Positions 59,412-64,000 of a stretch of DNA of 64,000 nucleotides are shown here, piece by piece; position 1 is the stretch's first letter; every line of letters begins with the position of its first letter. Source of the stretch: Streptomyces sp. R33 (lineage in GTDB: Bacteria; Actinomycetota; Actinomycetes; Streptomycetales; Streptomycetaceae); NCBI RefSeq assembly GCF_041200175.1, contig NZ_CP165727.1, positions 3,571,501 to 3,635,500 on the forward strand, written 5' to 3'. Below the pieces are notes generated by a model. The model was not told the origin of the DNA and did not search any database. It was given only the letters and a program-made list of their open reading frames with translations. Both the position numbers and the translations under genes were made by a program.

Positions 59412-59443
59412 GCTTGGGTGCTTGGGTGCTTGGGTGCTTGGGT
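59412..59443. repeat. Four perfect copies of GCTTGGGT
   Basis: An 8-base unit repeated four times without change, followed by a partial copy. The length of such arrays often varies between strains by replication slippage. Confidence 0.9.
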
Positions 59444-59481
59444 GCGGGTCCGACCGGAGCCCCCCGGGCGTATCGGAGTGG

Positions 59482-59634
59482 TTCGGGGGTTTCCCGTCAG
59501 TCCCATCGTCCTTCCGGTTCGTGCCGGCCCGTCAAGGGCGCTCACTGCGTTCGCGTCGCTGCGCGATCGCCTCCCGCGACCCTTGACCGACCGACCCGCC
59601 CCGGAAAGACAAGGACTGCCGGGAAACCCCCGAA
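59482..59634. repeat. Long imperfect palindrome, Streptomyces-type repetitive element
   Basis: TTCGGGGGTTTCCCGTCAGT (59482 on) is the near-exact complement of the end at 59613-59634; the arms continue inward with mismatches (CCTTCCGG/CCGGAAAG, GTCAAGGG/CCCTTGAC). The centre holds TCACTGCGTTCGCGTCGCTG. I have seen this kind of sequence in many Streptomyces intergenic regions. Confidence 0.7.
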
Positions 59635-60000
59635 GGAACGGCACGGTCCATCGTCCGAGGAACGCGGTATCGGAGACCAGGCGGGGTGCCGGGCTCAGGC
59701 ACCCTGGGCATCCGGGCCGTCCAGGCCCGAGATCCGGACCAGGGGCGCGGTTAACCGCACCTGACGGTGACCAGAGCCCCTGCGGGCCACCCGAGCGCGT
59801 CAGATCGCTACGCGCTTCTCCGGTCTCGGCGTCCGGCGGGCCGTCTGGGGCGTTCAGCCCGTCCGGTGCCTGCCGATTACATCGACACCGACACCTTGGA
59901 AGCCTGGCTGGATCGGCGGGCGCCGTCGGACTGGTCACGATCAGCCCTGGGCTGGCGTCGGGGCCGTGCCCGTTCCAGGGCCGGCCTCCGCAGAGCCTCC

Positions 60001-60039
60001 CGAGCCGGCCGGGCAGGGGCCGAAGCCCCGGCCGGCTCG
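60001..60039. terminator. Terminator-like hairpin after the lipoprotein gene
   Basis: CGAGCCGGCCGGG (60001-60013) pairs with CCCGGCCGGCTCG (60027-60039), and an inner GGGGC/GCCCC closes a GNRA-like CGAA loop. It lies about 95 bases beyond the afsQ2-linked lipoprotein stop on the minus strand. Confidence 0.65.
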
Positions 60040-60056
60040 CCGCCGGTCGGAGGCCG

Positions 60057-60112
60057 GCGCAGCGGTGCGAAGCCGGGGAGGCCCGCCAGGGCCGAGCCGT
60101 GCGAGCGGCGCG
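60057..60112 (-). repeat. Right copy of 56-bp inverted repeat
   Basis: Reverse complement of 59209-59264 with a few changes, ending close to the lipoprotein stop codon. Confidence 0.75.
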
Positions 60113-60132
60113 TCCAGAAGGAGAGCGGCGCG

Positions 60133-60756
60133 TCAGGAGCCGGACGGGCTCGGCGACGCCGTCGGGCGGACCAGTTCGCCCAGGGTGGGGACCGATTCCG
60201 GGCGGGAGCGGACGGCTTCCGTGCACTCCCATGCCCGCGGCGGATCCGCGTCCGGGCCGCCGAGGACCACCGGGCCCGGGCCCGCCGAGACGGCCTCGCT
60301 GCCCGCCAGCGTGCACACCACCTGCGACAGCGCGACCGGCGGCAGGTCCTCCGGCTTGCGGCTGAGCCGGATCGTGCCCGCCGGATCGCCCGGGCGCGCC
60401 GGTGCGACCGTCAGCCCGTCGGGGACGGACGTCGTGAAGCCCGCGTCCCGCTCCTCCGCCGACGGCTCCCGCTCCAGCGCCTCCAGCAGCGCCTCGGCGA
60501 CCAGCACCACGGGGTCGCGTACCGGCTTCTTCTCCGGCACCGGCACCACCCGTTCCACGCCGACCAGCTGCGATCCGCACACGAGCTCCACCGTGGCGCG
60601 GAAGCCCTGTACGCCGGTCTTCAGCTCCGGGGTGTCGCACGACACGCGCGAAGGCGCCGGACCGACGTCCACCGGCACCGTCGTCGCCCTGATCCCGCAG
60701 CCGGACACGAGGCCCGACACCAGCAGGAGCACTGCCGCCCTACGCGTCCGCGTCAC
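60133..60756 (-). CDS. Lipoprotein encoded with AfsQ1/AfsQ2
   Basis: 207 residues. Signal peptide and lipobox VSGCGIRA; the mature domain is compact with conserved cysteines (RVSCDTP, ELVCGSQ, QVVCTLAG, AWECTEA) that may form two disulfides, and a Ser/Pro tail. Its start overlaps the afsQ2 end by 17 bases, so it belongs to the operon, as in S. coelicolor where a lipoprotein gene follows afsQ2. Role unknown; a periplasmic partner of the sensor is possible. Confidence 0.85.
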   Translation of the reverse strand: MTRTRRAAVLLLVSGLVSGCGIRATTVPVDVGPAPSRVSCDTPELKTGVQGFRATVELVCGSQLVGVERVVPVPEKKPVRDPVVLVAEALLEALEREPSAEERDAGFTTSVPDGLTVAPARPGDPAGTIRLSRKPEDLPPVALSQVVCTLAGSEAVSAGPGPVVLGGPDADPPRAWECTEAVRSRPESVPTLGELVRPTASPSPSGS

Positions 60757-62224
60757 CGGCGATCACCTTCCCCACGTCCACCGGCAGCCGCAGCGTGAAC
60801 AGCGCGCCGCCCTCCGGCCCGTTGGCGGCGGTGATGTCACCGCCGTGGATGTGTGCGTTCTCCACGGCGATCGACAGGCCCAGCCCGCTGCCGTCCGACT
60901 TCGGCCGCGAGGCGCTCGCCTTGTAGAACCGGTCGAAGACGTGCGGCAGCACCTCCTGCGGGATGCCCGGACCGTTGTCCTGGACCGCGATGACCAGCCA
61001 CTCGCCCTCGACGACCACCGACACCCGAACCGGCGAGCCGCCGTGCTTGAGCGCGTTGCCGATCAGGTTGGCGAGGATGACGTCGAGGCGGCGCGGGTCG
61101 AGCCGCGCCACGATGCCGCGCTCGGCGTCGAGTTCGACGGCGTCGAGCCACGCCCGCGCGTCGATGCACGCCGTCACCTGGTCGGCGACGTCCACGTCGT
61201 CGAGCACGAGCCGCGCCGTCCCCGCGTCGAAGCGGGTGACCTCCATCAGGTTCTCCACCAGGTCGTTCAGCCGCCGGGTCTCGCTGACGACCAGCTTCAC
61301 CGCCGGTGCGATCATCGGATCGAGGTCGTCGGCCTCCTCCTCCAGCACCTCGGCCACCGCCGTCAACGCCGTCAGCGGAGTGCGCAGTTCGTGCGACATG
61401 TCCGCGACGAAGCGCCGGCTCGACTCCTCCCGGGCGCTCATGTCGGCGACCTTCTTCTCCAGCGCCTCCGCCGTCTTGTTGAACGTGTGCGACAGATCGG
61501 CCAGTTCGTCGGTACCCGACACCTCCAGCCGGGTGTCCAGCTCGCCCTCGCCCAGGCGCCGCGCCGCGTCCCCCAGCCGCTGTACGGGCTTGAGGACGGT
61601 CCGGGCCGCGGCCTGCGCCAGCAGCGCCGACCCGAGCAGCGCGAGCCCCGTGGCGATGGTCAGCGACCAGCCCAGCGCGTTCAGGTCGTCCCGCTCCTGC
61701 GCCAGGGACTTGTACATGTAGCCGGTCGGCCCGCCGCCCACGATTCGCGTCCCGCCGACCAGGTACGGATTGCCGCGCGGCTTCGTCCGCTGCCAGTACA
61801 CGTGGTACTCGGAGTCGTTGGCCGCCGTCGCCTTCTGCCGGTCGTTCACCGCACGCTGCAGCGAGGCCGGTACGTCGTCCAGCCCGAAGGAGTCGGGACC
61901 GGCCGCGCCGAACACCTTGCGGCCGCCCCGCTCGTCGACCAGCAGCACGCTGTAGCCGGGGCTGCTGCCCGCCATCAGCTCGGCGGTGCGCTGCATCTCC
62001 TCGGGGGTCGGGTCGGCGGGCAGGGCCGCGGCCCGGTTCTGCATCTCCTGGCGGAAGTCGCCGAGGGCCGCGTCCTGGGTACGGGTGAGCACCGCCTCGC
62101 GGTTGAGCCAGTACGCGATGCCGGACGCGGAGACCGCGGCCACCAGCGCGACCAGGCAGAACACCATCAGGAGCCGCAGCCGCAGGCTGGTCCAGCGCCG
62201 GCCCGCGAACAGAGCTTTGATCAC
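60740..62224 (-). CDS. afsQ2: Sensor histidine kinase AfsQ2
   Basis: 494 residues from a GTG overlapping the afsQ1 stop (GTGA). First helix (LRLLMVFCLVALVAAVSASGIAYWL), outer sensor domain of about 140 residues, second helix (ATGLALLGSALLAQAAARTVL), HAMP, and kinase core: H-box FVADMSHELRTPLTAL with His278, N-box ILANLIGNALKHG, G1 QDNGPGIP and G2 GSGLGLSIA. It phosphorylates AfsQ1; in S. coelicolor the pair acts on antibiotic genes under glutamate/nitrogen conditions. Confidence 0.95.
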   Translation of the reverse strand: MIKALFAGRRWTSLRLRLLMVFCLVALVAAVSASGIAYWLNREAVLTRTQDAALGDFRQEMQNRAAALPADPTPEEMQRTAELMAGSSPGYSVLLVDERGGRKVFGAAGPDSFGLDDVPASLQRAVNDRQKATAANDSEYHVYWQRTKPRGNPYLVGGTRIVGGGPTGYMYKSLAQERDDLNALGWSLTIATGLALLGSALLAQAAARTVLKPVQRLGDAARRLGEGELDTRLEVSGTDELADLSHTFNKTAEALEKKVADMSAREESSRRFVADMSHELRTPLTALTAVAEVLEEEADDLDPMIAPAVKLVVSETRRLNDLVENLMEVTRFDAGTARLVLDDVDVADQVTACIDARAWLDAVELDAERGIVARLDPRRLDVILANLIGNALKHGGSPVRVSVVVEGEWLVIAVQDNGPGIPQEVLPHVFDRFYKASASRPKSDGSGLGLSIAVENAHIHGGDITAANGPEGGALFTLRLPVDVGKVIAGDADA

Positions 62225-62898
62225 TGCGGCGAGTCCAGCCGGTAGCCGACACCACGAACGGTCCGGATGAGGGTGGGTGAGGACGGCACTTCCTCGACCT
62301 TGGCGCGCAGCCGCTGCACGCAGGCGTCCACGAGCCGGGAGTCGCCGAGGTAGTCGTGCTCCCAGACCAGCCGCAGCAGCTGCTGCCGGGAGAGCGCCTG
62401 CCCGGGCCGGCGGCTGAGCTCCAGCAGCAGCCGCAGCTCGGTCGGCGTCAGCTGGAGGTCCTCGCCGTTCTTCGTGACCGTCATCGCGGCCCGGTCGATG
62501 ACCAGGGAGCCGAAGACCGCGGAGTCGGTGGCCTCCCGTTCCCCGCGGCGCAGCACGGCCCGGATCCGGGCGTCGAGCACCCGGCCCTGGACGGGCTTGA
62601 CGACGTAGTCGTCGGCGCCGGACTCGAGGCCCACCACCACGTCGATGTCGTCACTGCGCGCGGTGAGCAGGATGATCGGCAGCTGGTCGGTGCGGCGGAT
62701 CCGCCGGCACACCTCGAAACCGTCGATCCCGGGCAGCATCACGTCCAGCACGATCAGGTCCGGCCGCTGCTCGCGCAGCAGTTTCAGGCCGTCCTCGCCC
62801 GTCGCCGCGGTGGCCACACGGTGGCCCTGGCGAGTCAGGGAGAGTTCGAGGGCCGTGCGGATGGCGTCGTCGTCCTCGATCAGCAACAGGAAAGGCAC
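62221..62898 (-). CDS. afsQ1: Response regulator AfsQ1
   Basis: 225 residues from GTG 62898; the open frame continues upstream but without coding sense. OmpR type: receiver with EDDD at 8-11, Asp52 in LIVLDVMLPG as phosphorylation site, Thr in LLTARSDD and Lys in DDYVVKPVQ; then a winged helix (LTPTELRLLLELSRRPGQALSRQQLLRLVW, VDACVQRLRAKVEE, RTVRGVGYRL). Near-identical by eye to S. coelicolor AfsQ1. Confidence 0.96.
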   Translation of the reverse strand: MPFLLLIEDDDAIRTALELSLTRQGHRVATAATGEDGLKLLREQRPDLIVLDVMLPGIDGFEVCRRIRRTDQLPIILLTARSDDIDVVVGLESGADDYVVKPVQGRVLDARIRAVLRRGEREATDSAVFGSLVIDRAAMTVTKNGEDLQLTPTELRLLLELSRRPGQALSRQQLLRLVWEHDYLGDSRLVDACVQRLRAKVEEVPSSPTLIRTVRGVGYRLDSPQ

Positions 62899-62967
62899 GG
62901 GCTCATTCTGTCCCATCGACCGTTCGGAGTTCGACCGTCGGGTGCACGGGATCGCACAGGGGTCGCT

Positions 62968-62983
62968 GTGACAGGCCTGTGAC
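62968..62983. promoter_or_regulatory. AfsQ1 binding box
   Basis: GTGAC-AGGCCT-GTGAC is an exact match to the published AfsQ1 consensus GTnAC-n6-GTnAC and lies in the divergent afsQ1/sigQ promoter region, 69 bases before the afsQ1 start and 93 bases before sigQ. Control of both genes by AfsQ1 is known in S. coelicolor. Confidence 0.85.
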
Positions 62984-63076
62984 AGTCGGCGGACACCCCG
63001 GTTAAGTCGGCCGGGCAGTCTTCTACCAACGAAACCGAGCAGGATCCGAAGCAGACTCCACGACGGGGGGCGCGAG

Positions 63077-63781
63077 ATGAACACGCTGCACAGCACCACC
63101 ACCAGCGCGGTTGTCACGCGGCTGCACGATGTGAACCGCCGGGCAGGTGTCCGTTCGGTGACGGTCGCCCGTCCGCGGCCGGCGCACACGGTGGCCATCG
63201 ACGCGAACACGTACGGGCCTTCCGTCCCGGAGAAGCGCACGCCCGAGCTGTCCTCCACCTCGGAGGCCGAGTTCACGGCGTACGTCCAGGAGCGGCGGGC
63301 CGCCCTGTACGCGACGGCCTTCCACCTGACCGGTGACCGTTACGAGGCCGAGGACCTGCTGCAGAGCGCGCTGTTCTCGACGTACCGGGCCTGGGACCGG
63401 ATCAGCGACAAGGCGGCCGTCGGCGGGTACCTGCGGCGCACGATGACGAACCTGCACATCAGCGCGTGGCGCCGGCGGAAGCTGAACGAGTACCCGACCG
63501 AGGAGCTCCCGGAGACGGCCTCGGACGCGGACGCGATGCGGGGTACGGAGCTGCGCGCGGTGCTGTGGCAGGCGCTGGCCCGCATCCCGGAGCCGCAGCG
63601 CACGATGCTGGTGCTGCGCTACTACGAGGGCCGTACGGACCCGGAGATCGCGGAGATCCTGGGCATCAGCGTCGGCACCGTGAAGTCGAGCATCTGGCGG
63701 TCGCTGCGGCGCCTGCGGGACGACGAGGTGCTGAGCTTCGGCCGCGACGAGGCGGAGTCCTTCGAGGAGCTCGTCGCGTAA
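63077..63781 (+). CDS. sigQ: ECF RNA polymerase sigma factor SigQ
   Basis: 234 residues, SigE-type (SACE family). Region 2: AEFTAYVQERRAALYATAFHLTGDRYEAEDLLQSALFSTYRAWDRI, region 4: IPEPQRTMLVLRYYEGRTDPEIAEILGISVGTVKSSIWRSLRRLR. An N-terminal extension of about 60 residues precedes region 2. Divergent from afsQ1. In S. coelicolor SigQ counteracts the AfsQ system. No anti-sigma gene follows. Confidence 0.95.
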   Translation: MNTLHSTTTSAVVTRLHDVNRRAGVRSVTVARPRPAHTVAIDANTYGPSVPEKRTPELSSTSEAEFTAYVQERRAALYATAFHLTGDRYEAEDLLQSALFSTYRAWDRISDKAAVGGYLRRTMTNLHISAWRRRKLNEYPTEELPETASDADAMRGTELRAVLWQALARIPEPQRTMLVLRYYEGRTDPEIAEILGISVGTVKSSIWRSLRRLRDDEVLSFGRDEAESFEELVA

Positions 63782-63852
63782 CGCGGCACACCACAGACCA
63801 TGGGCCAGGGGGACCGTCCTACGGGGGTGGGACGGGGGCCTGCGGGGGGAGG

Positions 63853-63892
63853 AGGCGGGATCAGGCGGCCGGGGGTCCGCATGATCCCGCCT
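63853..63892. terminator. Terminator after sigQ
   Basis: AGGCGGGATCA pairs with TGATCCCGCCT over an 18-base loop, followed by a T/C-rich stretch. Between convergent sigQ and the last partial gene. Confidence 0.75.
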
Positions 63893-63902
63893 TCTCATTT
63901 CA

Positions 63903-64000
63903 CTACGCCGGGGCGGCCGTGCGGTGGCGGCCGGCTGCGCAGGCTGCCAGGCGGCCGAGGGCCTCGTCGCGGTTGCAGGCGTGCGCGCCCAGGGCGATGT
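63903..64000 (-). CDS. C-terminal end of an unidentified protein (cut by window edge)
   Basis: On the minus strand a frame enters from the right and ends at TAG 63905. Only 32 residues are seen (IALGAHACNRDEALGRLAAC and an Arg/Ala tail), too few to name the protein. A terminator-like hairpin just beyond its stop supports a real gene. Confidence 0.45.
   Translation of the reverse strand, partial: IALGAHACNRDEALGRLAACAAGRHRTAAPA

Larger units (their letters stand above)
59191..60132. other. Repeat-rich intergenic region without a convincing gene
   Basis: 942 bases between the mutase and the AfsQ-linked lipoprotein. Long frames occur on both strands but have Pro/Arg/Gly compositions typical of noncoding Streptomyces DNA and no ribosome sites. 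The region contains two inverted copies of a 56-bp sequence at its edges, a GCTTGGGT tandem array, a long palindromic element and a terminator-like hairpin, each listed separately. Confidence 0.65.

Noticed and set aside
59412..59443. CRISPR array
   Set aside because: Units are 8 bases and directly abut; no spacers and no cas genes in the window.
59405..60640. 411-residue minus-strand frame over the repeat region
   Set aside because: Pro/Arg/Gly composition, no ribosome site, and it runs through dispersed repeats and into the lipoprotein gene in another frame.

Overview
The window is high-GC actinobacterial DNA, almost certainly Streptomyces. Evidence: GTG/TTG starts with GGAGG-type ribosome sites, mycothiol and acyl-CoA carboxylase genes, a LAXTG sortase substrate, and a right end matching the S. 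coelicolor sigQ-afsQ1-afsQ2 locus with the gene order known upstream of it (pmm, PNP, lpd, deoR-type regulator, accA2, maf, pccE/pccB, birA, cya, hutH). Everything was read by eye; no search was run.

Layout. 1-3.9 kb: end of a VWA protein gene, a membrane protein, pckG and a hemolysin III gene. 3.9-10.7 kb: a four-gene minus-strand operon for an exopolysaccharide (processive GT2 synthase, GT-C membrane glycosyltransferase, GT2-GtrA protein, secreted galactose-oxidase-like copper radical oxidase). 10.9-12.9 kb: a thioredoxin-domain (DUF255) protein. 12.9-17.4 kb: a mobile region. Two inward-facing remnants of the same IS5-like element bracket a lower-GC islet that encodes a lactococcin-972-like bacteriocin precursor and a six-helix membrane protein; an intact IS110-family element lies beside it. 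17.5-22.3 kb: two lipoproteins (one a metallopeptidase) and a large NB-ARC/TPR (STAND) protein. 22.4-31.1 kb: conserved core (small membrane protein, mca, DUF4307, greA, metB) in the order of M. tuberculosis Rv1083-Rv1079, interrupted by a DrrAB-type ABC exporter, threonine dehydratase, MarR, and a sigma-like/membrane-protein pair.

31.2-35.2 kb holds a membrane M48 peptidase flanked by two paralogous membrane-anchored proteins, followed by msrA. 36-41.7 kb: alcohol dehydrogenase divergent from an XRE/MmyB-like regulator, double-GNAT protein, L,D-transpeptidase lipoprotein, LADTG cell-wall protein. 41.8-46.7 kb: hutH, a GAF-GGDEF diguanylate cyclase, enoyl-CoA hydratase and adenylate cyclase cya. 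46.8-53.1 kb: the propionyl/acetyl-CoA carboxylase set (birA divergent from pccB-pccE; accA2 4 kb away), with maf and small membrane proteins between. 53.3-59.2 kb: DeoR-type regulator, LpdA-like quinone reductase, gamma-glutamylcyclotransferase, purine nucleoside phosphorylase, phosphohexomutase. 59.2-60.1 kb has no convincing gene and is full of inverted and tandem repeats. 60.1-63.8 kb: lipoprotein, AfsQ2, AfsQ1 and divergent SigQ, with a perfect match to the published AfsQ1 box between them.

Most genes are conserved chromosomal core. The regions most worth study are the bacteriocin islet, the copper-oxidase/glycan-synthase operon, the STAND protein and the M48/paralogue cassette.
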